A stretch of 64,000 nt of DNA from Gordonia hankookensis (GTDB lineage: Bacteria > Actinomycetota > Actinomycetes > Mycobacteriales > Mycobacteriaceae), in assembly GCF_014673215.1 (NCBI RefSeq), contig NZ_JACWMS010000001.1, forward strand, positions 496,001 through 560,000, read 5' to 3'. Below the pieces are notes generated by a model. The model had not been told where the DNA came from, ran no database searches, and saw nothing but the letters and a program-made list of their open reading frames with translations. Positions 45,093 to 54,093 of this stretch are shown one piece after another. The position numbers were made by a program, and so were the translations under genes. The stretch's first letter is position 1. Each line of letters opens with the position of its first letter.

Positions 45093-46346
45093 TCAGACCG
45101 CGATGCCGAGGAAATCGAGGACATTGGTACGCATGATCTGATCGACCTCCTGGTCGTCGAACTCGCCGAGTTCGTTCTCGAAGTCGGTTGGTTCACTGAG
45201 GCCTTCACCGTGCGGCCAATCCGAACCGAACATGACACGCTCGATCCCGATGAGGTCGGCCAGAGCCCCGATGTCTTCCTCGTAGTACGGCGAGACCCAC
45301 ACGTGCCTGCGCAACGTGTCGAGCGGGTCCTCGACGAATGACCACGGAGTTTGATTGGCCTGCTTACGAAGTCGCTTGAGCAGCAGCGCGAGCCAGTCGG
45401 AGCCGTTCTCGATGCTCGCAACACGCAGCGTGGGGTGCCGCTCGAAGACCCCGTCGACGACGAGGGAGGCGACCGTGTCGTGGATGGCGCGGTCGGCGAC
45501 GACGATGGTGGCGAGGACACTCGGATTGCGGAACGGGACGAAGCGGTCGGGGGCACCCCAGGCCCGCGCGACCGTGCCGTTGTAACCACTGTCGCTGAGG
45601 TGGAAGGCGACCCCGACGTCGGCGTCGGCGAGTCGGGCCCAGACCTTGTCGAACACCTTGTCGCCCAACGATCTGCCGGTGCCGTGTCCGGCAGGCACCG
45701 GGGCCGGACGGACATAGACAACTCTCACATCACGTTCGACGAGCCGATCGATCTCCCGCACGGCGTCGTCGGGGTCCGCGAACGACAGCATCGGTGCGGC
45801 GAAGATGCGGCCCCGATACGCGTACCCCCACTCGTCGTCGAGCCATCGGTTGAAAGCGGTGATACTCGCCATCAAGGCCGGGATGTCATCCTTGAGCGCC
45901 TCCTCGACCCCGCAGGCGAGCGTGGGCAGCAGGATGGCGGCCGACATCTCCTGCCGCGCGATCGTGTTGATCCGGACATCACGGTCCTGGTAGGCGGGGT
46001 GGAGTGGCTCCACCGCCATCAGACTTCGCGGGTCGACGCCGTCGGGGACCTGACCCCGGAAGAGCAGATCCAGACAACCCGGCACGACGACCGGATCGAA
46101 GGTCGGGTTGGGCACGAACTCGAAGAGGGTCCCCCCGGCCAGGAGTTCCGTGTGGGTGCCTCGACTGATCACCTCGATGCCCCGGTGGGTGAACGCGGCG
46201 TCCAGATGCCGCGTGAACGCATCGATCGTCTCGTAATAGTGGTTGTCGCAGTCGACCGGCCGGTCGTACGTGACCTCGGTGCCGCTGGTTCGCGCCCGGG
46301 AATCGATCCGCAATCTCCCCGCCTCCTCGTGGACTCCGGTCGACAT
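45093..46346 (-). CDS. Amidohydrolase 2 family protein (metal-dependent hydrolase/decarboxylase type)
   Basis: This 417-residue protein belongs to the amidohydrolase-2 group that includes decarboxylases and ring-cleaving hydrolases such as ACMSD-type enzymes. The N-terminal metal site is PVDCDNHYYE, where the usual DxHxxE is altered to DxNHYYE. Later residues are GVAFHLSDSG with a probable metal-binding histidine, and the C-terminal VMFGSDWPHGEGLSEP with the conserved Asp. ATG 46346 is preferred, with the frame open to 46358. It leads a two-gene operon with the acyl-CoA synthetase. The operon may degrade an aromatic or cyclic acid, but the substrate is unknown. Confidence 0.8.
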   Translation of the reverse strand: MSTGVHEEAGRLRIDSRARTSGTEVTYDRPVDCDNHYYETIDAFTRHLDAAFTHRGIEVISRGTHTELLAGGTLFEFVPNPTFDPVVVPGCLDLLFRGQVPDGVDPRSLMAVEPLHPAYQDRDVRINTIARQEMSAAILLPTLACGVEEALKDDIPALMASITAFNRWLDDEWGYAYRGRIFAAPMLSFADPDDAVREIDRLVERDVRVVYVRPAPVPAGHGTGRSLGDKVFDKVWARLADADVGVAFHLSDSGYNGTVARAWGAPDRFVPFRNPSVLATIVVADRAIHDTVASLVVDGVFERHPTLRVASIENGSDWLALLLKRLRKQANQTPWSFVEDPLDTLRRHVWVSPYYEEDIGALADLIGIERVMFGSDWPHGEGLSEPTDFENELGEFDDQEVDQIMRTNVLDFLGIAV

Positions 46347-46370
46347 TGCCGACCACACTACGGGTCAGCT

Positions 46371-46389
46371 TACTGTTGGTCTAACAGTA
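46371..46389. promoter_or_regulatory. Candidate operator upstream of the amidohydrolase operon
   Basis: TACTGTT-GGTCT-AACAGTA is an inverted repeat with perfect seven-base arms. It lies 25 bases upstream of the amidohydrolase start and is AT-rich relative to the surroundings. It could bind the nearby TetR protein or another regulator. Confidence 0.6.
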
Positions 46390-46464
46390 TTTGTCGCCGT
46401 ATTGACGAACCGAGCCCGGTGACATCACCGGGCCGACAACACGTCGGCCGCGATCACCGGATGC

Positions 46465-47253
46465 TCAGAGGGCGAACGAGTACCCGCCGTTGACCGGGAT
46501 CGTCTGTCCGGTGATCCACGAACCCTGATCGCCGGCAAGGAGAACCGCGAGGTGGGCCAGGTCGTCGGCGGTTCCGGGACGGCGGATCTGATAGTTGTGC
46601 AACACCGCCTTGGCACGCGGCGAGTCAGGGTCATCCCAGAGCGCCGCGGTGAGCGGCGTACGCATCGTGCCGAGCGCGATGCTGTTCACCGTGATCCCGT
46701 GGCGCCCACCCTCCATGGCCATCGATCGCATGAAGCCGGCCGCACCGGCCTTCGACGCGGCGTACACGGCGCTGTTGCGATCGCCGGTGCGTGCCGCGTC
46801 GGAGACGATGGTGATGATGCGGCCCCACCCCCGGGCGATCATGTCCGGCATCACCGCGTGCGTGCAGTGCATCACGCCGTAGAGATTGACCTGGATGAAC
46901 GGCTCCCAGTCGACCGGATCGGTCTCGTGGAAGCGACGACCCACTGTGAACTGGCCTGCACCGGCGTTGCCGGCATTGTTCACCAGGATGTCGATCGTCC
47001 CCGACGCGGCGACCGTATCCGCGACGGCATGATGATCGGTCACGTCGAACGCGGCCGCAGTGGCCGCGCCCCCCGCGGATCGGATCTCGTCGACGACGGC
47101 ATCAGCGCGCTCCCGATCGAGATCATTCACCAGAACCTCGGCCCCTGCCTCGGCGAAGGCAAGGGCCAGCCCTCTGCCCACGCCCTGCCCGGCCCCGGTG
47201 ATCAGGACCCGTCGACCGTCCAACTGCAGATGTATCGCCACCGTCGACAACAT
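46465..47253 (-). CDS. Short-chain dehydrogenase/reductase
   Basis: This 262-residue NAD(P)-dependent oxidoreductase has the glycine-rich motif TGAGQGVGRG near residue 20, VNDLDRERAD (an acidic residue that suggests NAD), NNAG near 92, the catalytic YAASK and a Ser in IVSDAARTGD, and the C-terminal PVNGGYSFAL. The start ATG 47253 follows no strong Shine-Dalgarno; a GTG five codons later is also possible. It lies directly after the TetR gene on the same strand (21 bases) and so is probably controlled by it. Confidence 0.88.
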   Translation of the reverse strand: MLSTVAIHLQLDGRRVLITGAGQGVGRGLALAFAEAGAEVLVNDLDRERADAVVDEIRSAGGAATAAAFDVTDHHAVADTVAASGTIDILVNNAGNAGAGQFTVGRRFHETDPVDWEPFIQVNLYGVMHCTHAVMPDMIARGWGRIITIVSDAARTGDRNSAVYAASKAGAAGFMRSMAMEGGRHGITVNSIALGTMRTPLTAALWDDPDSPRAKAVLHNYQIRRPGTADDLAHLAVLLAGDQGSWITGQTIPVNGGYSFAL

Positions 47254-47274
47254 AGTATGGATTTCGGTGGTCGA

Positions 47275-47931
47275 TCAACCTTCGATGTTCGCACCCACCA
47301 ACGCGATACACGCGGCGACCGCCGGCTCGACGATGGTGTGGAGCGAGCGATTCTCTTCCAGCGCCGAGGCCGCGAGCTCACGGATGCCACCCCAGATCAT
47401 CACGCCGATCTCGCGGCTCATCGGGGCGATGCCCGCCGCGCGCATCTGCGGATTGTCTGTCAACGGCACCAGTACCTCGATCAGCGACTCCATCGCCTCG
47501 ACCTGCACCCGCCGCGCCGACTCGCCGAGTGCCGGCAGCTCACGAATCCAGCTCCATGCGATCTCCGGATGTTCGTCGGTCACGGACACGTACACCTCGA
47601 CGGCCTGCCGGATCTGCGTTCGCCATTCGGCCGCCGGGTCGACCGCACCGGCGATGGCTTTGACCATGCTGTCATTGGTCGTCTGCAACAGGTCGACGAA
47701 ACACGCTTGCTTGTCACTGAATTCCTGATAGAAGGACCGGCGGGACGTGCGCGCCACCCGCACCACATCGGCCACCGTGGTCGCCCGATATCCGTGCTCC
47801 ATCAGGCACATGGCCATGGCATCGAGCAGGCGTTGCCGCAGCGGCGACACCCTCTCGCCGCCGGGGCCGGTCGACCCCGTCCCGGCGTGGGCCACCGTCG
47901 GGGCCACCTGGGACACAGCTGTATCGGACAC
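47275..47931 (-). CDS. TetR-family transcriptional regulator
   Basis: This 218-residue repressor has an N-terminal helix-turn-helix (RLLDAMAMCLMEHGYRATTVADVVRVARTSRRSFYQEFSDKQACFVDL, residues about 30-75) and a C-terminal ligand-binding domain. The GTG start at 47931 is inferred by family length; the frame continues upstream. The gene is divergent from a P450 gene. The SDR gene downstream and the P450 divergent to it are likely targets. The palindrome GGCGTACC-(8 bases)-GGTACGCC lies between the two genes. Confidence 0.87.
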   Translation of the reverse strand: MSDTAVSQVAPTVAHAGTGSTGPGGERVSPLRQRLLDAMAMCLMEHGYRATTVADVVRVARTSRRSFYQEFSDKQACFVDLLQTTNDSMVKAIAGAVDPAAEWRTQIRQAVEVYVSVTDEHPEIAWSWIRELPALGESARRVQVEAMESLIEVLVPLTDNPQMRAAGIAPMSREIGVMIWGGIRELAASALEENRSLHTIVEPAVAACIALVGANIEG

Positions 47932-47975
47932 CCCCCAACCATACGACGCCGCCCCTTGCGACAACGCGGAACGCG

Positions 47976-48007
47976 GGCGTACCGTGGTGGCGGTACGCCG
48001 CTGTACC
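47976..48007. promoter_or_regulatory. Overlapping palindromes between TetR and P450 genes
   Basis: GGCGTACC (47976-47983) and GGTACGCC (47992-47999) form perfect eight-base arms with eight bases between. A further GTACC at 48003-48007 pairs with GGTAC at 47992-47996. Three arms in 32 bases suggest a TetR-type double operator controlling both divergent genes. Confidence 0.62.
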
Positions 48008-48047
48008 AGCCGTCGCCGCCACCGGACACCCGGGAAGGGAACCGCAC

Positions 48048-49406
48048 ATGGTCGCCGCACAACCCGTCGGAGGATCCGTCGCCGACTCGATCACCTCGAC
48101 CGGCCCGTCACCGGTGCTGCCACCGGGACCGCATCTGCCCGCGTTCGTGCAGGGGCTCGGGTTCGTGACGCGGCGCCGACAGACACTCGCCGCGTTCGCC
48201 CGTCGGTACGGCCCGGCGTTCACACTCCGAATCCCGTTGTTCGGCAAGGTTGTCGTCATCGCCGATCCGACCATGGCCAAGCAACTGTTCACCACGCCGA
48301 CCGACCAGGTGGCCAACGTCCGGCCGAATCTGGGCCGCATCCTCGGCGACGGATCGATGTTCGCACTCGAGGGCACCGACCACCGCCGCCGCCGCAAACT
48401 CCTCACTCCTCCGCTGCACGGACGGAGAATCAAACAATACGAAGCCGTGGTCGCCGAAGAGTTCGACGCCGAGGCACGGACCTGGCGAATGGGCACCGAG
48501 TTCGCCACCCTCGAACCGATGATGCGCGTGACGCTCAACGTCATCCTTCGGACGGTATTCGGCGCAGACGGGCGCGAGCTCGACACCCTGCGCGACATCA
48601 TCCCGCCGCTGGTGACGGTCGGCTCCCGCCTTGCATCCACCCCCGACATCCCGTTCTCTCTGGGCCGTCTGGATCCACGGCGCAGTTTCGTGACCCGCAG
48701 GCAGATCTACGTCGACACCCTCGCGGCGCTGATCACCAAGGCACGCGAGGACCCCCGGCTCCACGAGCGCGACGACATCCTTGCGCTGATGCTGCAGAGC
48801 ACCTACGACGACGGTTCGTCGATGACCGACGCCGAGATCGGCGACGAGTTGCTCACGCTCCTGGTGGCCGGCCACGAGACCACCGCGACCACGTTGGCCT
48901 GGGCAATCGAACGGCTGCAACGCAATCCGGACGTTCTTCGCAGACTGGTCGACGAGGCCGACGAGGGTGGCAGCGAGCTCCGGATGGCCACCATCATGGA
49001 GATCCAGCGCAGTCGCCCGGTCATCGATCTGGCCGGCCGCCACGTCGTCACCGATCTCCTCGAGCTCGGCCAGTACCGGATTCCCCAGGGCTACAACGTC
49101 CTGGTCGCCATCTCCCTCCTCCATGACGACAGCCGCCAATTCGCCGACCCGGAACGCTTCGATCCCGACCGTTTCGTCGGGAGCCAGCCGGGCCAGGCCT
49201 GGCTCCCGTTCGGCGGCGGGACCCGCCGGTGTATCGGCGCGGCATTCGCCCACATGGAGATGGACGTCGTCCTGCGAAGCATGCTGCGGGACTTCGTGAT
49301 CGAACCGACCGCGAACAACGGCGAGGCGTGGCACAGCCGTGGCGTCGCCTATTCCCCCCGCCGTGGTGGTCGCGTCACTCTCCGGCGCCGCACGACCGCG
49401 GTCTAG
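48048..49406 (+). CDS. Cytochrome P450
   Basis: This 452-residue haem monooxygenase hydroxylates an organic substrate with NAD(P)H-derived electrons from a ferredoxin system. The I-helix is LLVAGHETTATT (274-283), the ExxR motif is EIQR (318-321) and the haem-binding loop is FGGGTRRCIGAAFA with ligand Cys395. The N-terminal signal-like region is not a membrane anchor. The ATG follows GGGAAGGG. The gene is divergent from a TetR gene, with operator-like palindromes between. The subfamily and substrate are not determined. Its stop TAG lies in the palindrome CTAG shared with the beta-glucosidase stop. Confidence 0.94.
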   Translation: MVAAQPVGGSVADSITSTGPSPVLPPGPHLPAFVQGLGFVTRRRQTLAAFARRYGPAFTLRIPLFGKVVVIADPTMAKQLFTTPTDQVANVRPNLGRILGDGSMFALEGTDHRRRRKLLTPPLHGRRIKQYEAVVAEEFDAEARTWRMGTEFATLEPMMRVTLNVILRTVFGADGRELDTLRDIIPPLVTVGSRLASTPDIPFSLGRLDPRRSFVTRRQIYVDTLAALITKAREDPRLHERDDILALMLQSTYDDGSSMTDAEIGDELLTLLVAGHETTATTLAWAIERLQRNPDVLRRLVDEADEGGSELRMATIMEIQRSRPVIDLAGRHVVTDLLELGQYRIPQGYNVLVAISLLHDDSRQFADPERFDPDRFVGSQPGQAWLPFGGGTRRCIGAAFAHMEMDVVLRSMLRDFVIEPTANNGEAWHSRGVAYSPRRGGRVTLRRRTTAV

Positions 49407-51667
49407 GCAAGCAGGTCGTCGAGCGCGGCGGCGTCGAGGCCAAGCATCGGCGAGATCCGGCCGATCGGGAACGACGAGACCATCATCAGGATGGCCGGGT
49501 CGAGTTCGTCGACGCCCATCGTCGCCGCGATCCGGGAACGGAATTCGGGGCCCGCGACGGGATGATCCAGCACCTCCCCGACCGTCGACGACGGGCCGAC
49601 CGGTGCGGTTCGTTCGTCGCCGGCCACCTCGACGGCGCCCGACACCCGGATGTCGCGGCTCGAAGCACCGACCTCCACCCGGTAGGTGCCGGCCTCCACG
49701 ACCCAGTCGCCGGCCACCCGATCCCAATATGCCAGTTCAGATCTCGGTATCCGGAGTCCGAGACGCCGGGACCCTCCCGGTTCGAGGTCGGCGATGCCGA
49801 CCGCCTTCAGCTCCCGGGGCGGACGGGCGACCACCGAGTCGTCCAGGCCGAGATAGACCTGCGCCACCGCCCGTCCCGCACGGCCGCCCGCATTCGACAC
49901 CGTGACGTCGAGCTCGAGGCCCGCCTCGGTCGCCCTCACCTCGAGATCGTCGAATTCCATCGTGGTGTAGGACAATCCGTGTCCGAACGGATAGCGCACC
50001 GGGAGATCGCGAGCGTCGTACCATCGATACCCGACGAAGATCCCCTCGCCGTAACGCACATGCAGCTGTTCGCCGGGAAAGTCCAGGAAGGACGGACTGT
50101 CGGCGAGGCGTACGGGGATCGTCTCCGCCAGTCGCCCGGACGGATCGGCCACGCCATAGAGAATGTCGGCGATCGCTCCGCCACCGGCCTGCCCGAGCAG
50201 CCAGCCCTCGAGCACGGCAGGAGCTGCATCGACCTCGGTCAGGTCGACCACACTGCCGTTGGAGAGCACCACGACCGTCCGGGGATTCTCCTCGACGACC
50301 CGCCCGAGCAGCTCGAGCTGCGGCGCGGGCAGACGCCAGTCCGTGCGGTCGAAACCCTCGGATTCGTCGTCGTCGCCGAGCCCGAGGAAGACCACCGCGA
50401 CCTCGGCACGGCGAGCGGCTTCGAGGGCCTCCCGGATCAGGACGTCGTCGGATTCCGTTGCGCCGACCACGAATCCCGGAGCGAACGACACTGCGTCCGG
50501 GTCTGCGAGCAATCGCATCTCATCGAGCGCGACGTCGAGGCGGAAGGGATTGATCTTCGAACTCCCGCCGCCCTGGTAACGCGGTGTACGCGCGAACTCG
50601 CCGATCACCGCGACCGACGTCGACCGGGCGAGCGGCAGCACCGGACCGAGGCCTTCGACGGCGTCGTTCTTCAGCAGGACCGGACAGCGCCTCGCCACCT
50701 CCCGCGCCAGGCTGTGGTGCGCCTCGCGGTCGTAGGGCGTGACATCGGCGCCGTGCTCCGCGGCGGCCAACGCCAGCTCGACCACTCGGCAGGCCGCGGC
50801 ATCGAGCACCGCCCCGGCCACCTCGCCCCGGTCGACTGCCGCCCGCACCGCGCCCGGCCCGACGTCCCCGCTCGAGGGCATCTCCAGATCGAGTCCGGCA
50901 CTGAGCGCGGCGACCCGGTCATCGACCGCCATCCAGTCGGAGACCACCAGCCCGTCGAATCCCCATCGCCCACGCAGGGTCTCGGTGAGCAGCCAGGTGT
51001 TCTCGGTCGCGTACACCCCGTTGATCTTGTTGTACGACGCCATGATCGTCCACGGCTGTTCGGTACGGACGATGTACTCGAACGCCCGGAGATAGATCTC
51101 GTGCAACGGCCGGTCATCCACATCCGCACTGACCCGGAGACGTTCGTGTTCCTGGTTGTTCACCGCGAAGTGTTTGACCGATGTGCCGATTCCGTGATGT
51201 TGCACGCCGCGCACGAGGGCGGCACCGATGCGGCCGGTCAGATATGGGTCCTCGGACAGGTACTCGAAGTTCCGCCCGCCCAGCAGGGACCGCTTGATGT
51301 TGACACCCGGCCCGAGGATCACCCCGACCCGTTCGGCGATGCACTCGGCGCCGAGCGCATCCCCGACTCGCTCGATCGCGGCGGTATCGAACGATGAGGC
51401 CATCGCCACCGCAGGCGGGAAGCACACCGCCGGGACCGAGTCGTTGATGCCGAGGGCGTCGGCATCGCCCGCCTGCTTGCGAATCCCGTGCGGCCCATCG
51501 GTGAGCATCAGCGGCTCGACACCGTGGTCGGCGAATCCCACGGTGTGCCAGAACGATGCTCCGGACGTGAGGGCAGCTTTCTGCGCCGTCGAGAGGTCGG
51601 CGACGATCTCGACGGCTCGCCGGTGATGGTCACCGGGCCGCGACGGGAAGGGCGTTTGAGTCGGCAT
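49403..51667 (-). CDS. GH3 beta-glucosidase
   Basis: This 754-residue glycoside hydrolase family 3 enzyme hydrolyses beta-linked glucosides. Residues 1-300 or so form the TIM barrel with LTDGPHGIRKQ, GVNIKRSLLGGRNFEYLSEDP, KHFAVNNQE (165-173) and the nucleophile Asp244 in LVVSDWMAV. A sandwich domain follows with the acid-base candidate in GLGDDDESEGFDRTDW. Then come a fibronectin type III-like domain and the PFGHGLSYTTMEFDDL motif. There is no signal peptide, so the enzyme is likely cytoplasmic. ATG 51667 is preferred over the open frame to 51754. The stop overlaps the P450 stop by four bases. Confidence 0.93.
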   Translation of the reverse strand: MPTQTPFPSRPGDHHRRAVEIVADLSTAQKAALTSGASFWHTVGFADHGVEPLMLTDGPHGIRKQAGDADALGINDSVPAVCFPPAVAMASSFDTAAIERVGDALGAECIAERVGVILGPGVNIKRSLLGGRNFEYLSEDPYLTGRIGAALVRGVQHHGIGTSVKHFAVNNQEHERLRVSADVDDRPLHEIYLRAFEYIVRTEQPWTIMASYNKINGVYATENTWLLTETLRGRWGFDGLVVSDWMAVDDRVAALSAGLDLEMPSSGDVGPGAVRAAVDRGEVAGAVLDAAACRVVELALAAAEHGADVTPYDREAHHSLAREVARRCPVLLKNDAVEGLGPVLPLARSTSVAVIGEFARTPRYQGGGSSKINPFRLDVALDEMRLLADPDAVSFAPGFVVGATESDDVLIREALEAARRAEVAVVFLGLGDDDESEGFDRTDWRLPAPQLELLGRVVEENPRTVVVLSNGSVVDLTEVDAAPAVLEGWLLGQAGGGAIADILYGVADPSGRLAETIPVRLADSPSFLDFPGEQLHVRYGEGIFVGYRWYDARDLPVRYPFGHGLSYTTMEFDDLEVRATEAGLELDVTVSNAGGRAGRAVAQVYLGLDDSVVARPPRELKAVGIADLEPGGSRRLGLRIPRSELAYWDRVAGDWVVEAGTYRVEVGASSRDIRVSGAVEVAGDERTAPVGPSSTVGEVLDHPVAGPEFRSRIAATMGVDELDPAILMMVSSFPIGRISPMLGLDAAALDDLLA

Positions 51668-51737
51668 GAAGCCAGCCTGCCCGAGGCGATATCTCGATTC
51701 AATGTCCCCGCCGAGCGGGTCCCGACACGGGCTGTAT

Positions 51738-51753
51738 AGTGACCCGGGCCACA
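51738..51753. promoter_or_regulatory. Crp/GlxR-like site upstream of cstA
   Basis: AGTGA-CCCGGG-CCACA matches 8 of 10 bases of the Crp/GlxR consensus TGTGA-N6-TCACA. It ends 24 bases before the cstA start. E. coli cstA is Crp-activated, so the link is plausible. The site overlaps a TATAGT element (51735-51740), which would suit repression. Chance occurrence cannot be ruled out. Confidence 0.3.
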
Positions 51754-51777
51754 CTCGTGACGAGGAAGGTAGCGCCG

Positions 51778-54093
51778 ATGACGGTTACCGACGAACGCGC
51801 GGACGACCCGAACTTCGAGTACGTCAGAACCGATCCCGACCGGCCGCCCGTGGCGATCATCGATCGCTCGCCGATGACGACCGGCAAGAAGATCCTGTTC
51901 GCCGTCATCGGGTTGATAGGTGCGGTCTCCTGGGCGATCGTCGCCTTCGTCCGCGGCGAGACCGTGAACGCGGTGTGGTTCGTCCTGGCCGCGGTCTGCA
52001 CGTACGTCATCGCGTACCGCTTCTACGCCCGGATGATCGAGATGAAGGTCGTCAAGCCACGCGACGATCACGCAACTCCCGCCGAGGTTCTCGACAACGC
52101 CCGCGACTACATGCCCACCGACCGGCGCGTGCTGTTCGGACACCACTTCGCGGCGATCGCCGGGGCGGGACCTCTCGTCGGTCCGGTGCTGGCCGCCCAG
52201 ATGGGTTATCTGCCGGGCACGATCTGGATCATCATCGGCGCGGTGTTCGCCGGCTGTGTACAGGACTATCTGGTCCTGTCCATCTCGACGCGTCGTCGGG
52301 GACGGAGCCTGGGCCAGATGGCCCGCGACGAACTCGGCGCCATCGGCGGGACGGCGGCCATCGTCGCCGTGTTCGTCATCATGATCATCTTGATCGCCGT
52401 CCTCGCGCTGGTGGTCGTCAACGCGCTGGCCGAGAGTCCGTGGGGCGTGTTCTCGATCGCGATGACCATCCCGATCGCCCTGTTCATGGGTGTCTACCTG
52501 CGCTACCTCCGGCCGGGTCGGGTCAGCGAGGTCTCTCTCATCGGCGTCGTGCTGCTGCTGGGCGCGATCGTCGCCGGGCGCTATGTCGGCGAATCATCCT
52601 GGGGCAACGACTGGTTCAGTCTCTCGCCGGTCTTCCTGAGCTGGGCCATCATCATCTACGGCGTCGCGGCGGCCGTCCTGCCGGTGTGGTTGCTGCTGGC
52701 GCCGCGCGACTATCTGTCCACCTTCATGAAGGTGGGCACCATCGCGCTGCTCGCCCTTGGCATCCTGCTGGTCCGCCCGGTGATGGAGGCGCCTGCGGTC
52801 AGTGACTTCGCCTGGAACGGAAAGGGCCCGGCCTTCGCGGGTGCGCTGTTCCCGTTCCTGTTCATCACGATCGCCTGTGGTGCCCTGTCCGGATTCCACT
52901 CGCTGATCGCCTCGGGCACCACACCGAAGATGCTGGCGAAAGAGGGCCAGGCCCGGATCATCGGATACGGCGGCATGCTGACCGAATCCTTCGTCGCGAT
53001 CATGGCGCTGATCACCGCGTGCATCCTCGACCAGCACCTCTATTTCGCGATGAACGCCCCGAAGTCGGTCACCGGCGGCACCGCCGAAGGGGCCGCGGAC
53101 TACGTCAACGGCCTCGGCCTGGGTGGCACACCGGCGACCGCCGAGCATCTCCAGCAGGCCGCCGATGGCGTCGGCGAGTCGTCGATCGTGTCCAAGACCG
53201 GTGGCGCGCCGACGCTCGCGATGGGTATGGCCGACACCCTCCAGGACGCGATCGGCGGCGAATCGCTGCGGTCGTTCTGGTATCACTTCGCGATCATGTT
53301 CGAGGCCCTGTTCATCCTGACGACAGTCGATGCCGGCACGCGGGTCGCGCGATTCATGCTCTCCGACGGCATCGGGAACCTGCCCGGCGCAAAGCGATTC
53401 AAGGATCCGTCGTGGCGACCCGGTGCGTGGCTGTGCACGCTCATCGTCTGCGCGCTCTGGGGATCGATCCTCCTGATGGGTGTCACCGACCCGCTCGGCG
53501 GCATCAACACGCTGTTCCCGCTGTTCGGCATCGCCAACCAATTGCTCGCGGCGGTCGCGCTCACAGTGGTCACGGTCGTCCTGTTCAAACGAGGCCAGGT
53601 CAAGTGGGCGTGGATCCCGGGAGTGCCGCTGATCTGGGATCTGGTCGTCACGATGTCCGCGTCGTGGCAGAAGATCTTCTCCGACAACCCCTCCATCGGG
53701 TACTGGTCACAGCACAAGGCGTTCGTCGATGCCAAGGACCAGGGGCTGACGACGTTCAAGACGGCGAAATCCGCGGACGAGATCGACGCGGTCATCCGGA
53801 ACACCTTCATCCAGGGCACGCTGTCGATCATCTTCGCCGTCCTGGTGTTGATCGTCGCCGTCGTCGGCGCCTACATCTGCTTCCGGGCGCTGCGGCTGGG
53901 TGGCATGCCGACCACCGAGGAGGAACCGGTGCCGTCGACGATCTTCGGTCCACGCGGACTGATCACGACACCCACCGAGAAACGGGTCCAGCGGGAATGG
54001 GACGAGTACCTCGCGGCCCATCCGGCGACGGAGTCACCGTCGAGTGGGTCACCGTCGAGCGGGTCACCGTCGAGCGAGACGAGATCGCCATGA
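51778..54093 (+). CDS. cstA: CstA, carbon-starvation peptide/pyruvate transporter
   Basis: This 771-residue membrane protein of the CstA family imports peptides or pyruvate during carbon starvation. Two CstA domains are visible: residues about 60-440 (FGHHFAAIAGAGPLVGPVLAAQMGYLPG, then GAVFAGCVQDYLVLSISTRRRGRSLGQMARDELG) and about 480-640 (FEALFILTTVDAGTRVARFMLSD, then FPLFGIANQLLAAVAL). About sixteen helices are seen. ATG 51778 has GAGGAAGG upstream. The C-terminal tail ends in a tandem Ser-Pro-Gly repeat that looks recent at the DNA level. The next gene is coupled by ATGA. Confidence 0.95.
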   Translation: MTVTDERADDPNFEYVRTDPDRPPVAIIDRSPMTTGKKILFAVIGLIGAVSWAIVAFVRGETVNAVWFVLAAVCTYVIAYRFYARMIEMKVVKPRDDHATPAEVLDNARDYMPTDRRVLFGHHFAAIAGAGPLVGPVLAAQMGYLPGTIWIIIGAVFAGCVQDYLVLSISTRRRGRSLGQMARDELGAIGGTAAIVAVFVIMIILIAVLALVVVNALAESPWGVFSIAMTIPIALFMGVYLRYLRPGRVSEVSLIGVVLLLGAIVAGRYVGESSWGNDWFSLSPVFLSWAIIIYGVAAAVLPVWLLLAPRDYLSTFMKVGTIALLALGILLVRPVMEAPAVSDFAWNGKGPAFAGALFPFLFITIACGALSGFHSLIASGTTPKMLAKEGQARIIGYGGMLTESFVAIMALITACILDQHLYFAMNAPKSVTGGTAEGAADYVNGLGLGGTPATAEHLQQAADGVGESSIVSKTGGAPTLAMGMADTLQDAIGGESLRSFWYHFAIMFEALFILTTVDAGTRVARFMLSDGIGNLPGAKRFKDPSWRPGAWLCTLIVCALWGSILLMGVTDPLGGINTLFPLFGIANQLLAAVALTVVTVVLFKRGQVKWAWIPGVPLIWDLVVTMSASWQKIFSDNPSIGYWSQHKAFVDAKDQGLTTFKTAKSADEIDAVIRNTFIQGTLSIIFAVLVLIVAVVGAYICFRALRLGGMPTTEEEPVPSTIFGPRGLITTPTEKRVQREWDEYLAAHPATESPSSGSPSSGSPSSETRSP
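54031..54075 (+). repeat. Three tandem 15-base repeats in the 3' end of cstA
   Basis: Three copies of GGGTCACCGTCGAGC (first copy GAGTCACCGTCGAGT) stand in a row and encode the Ser-Pro-Ser-Ser-Gly tail. Near identity of the copies points to a recent slippage expansion; copy number may vary between strains. Confidence 0.85.

Noticed and set aside
49229-51397. Open frame of 722 codons on the plus strand
   Set aside because: It is antisense to the GH3 beta-glucosidase, whose catalytic motifs are complete.
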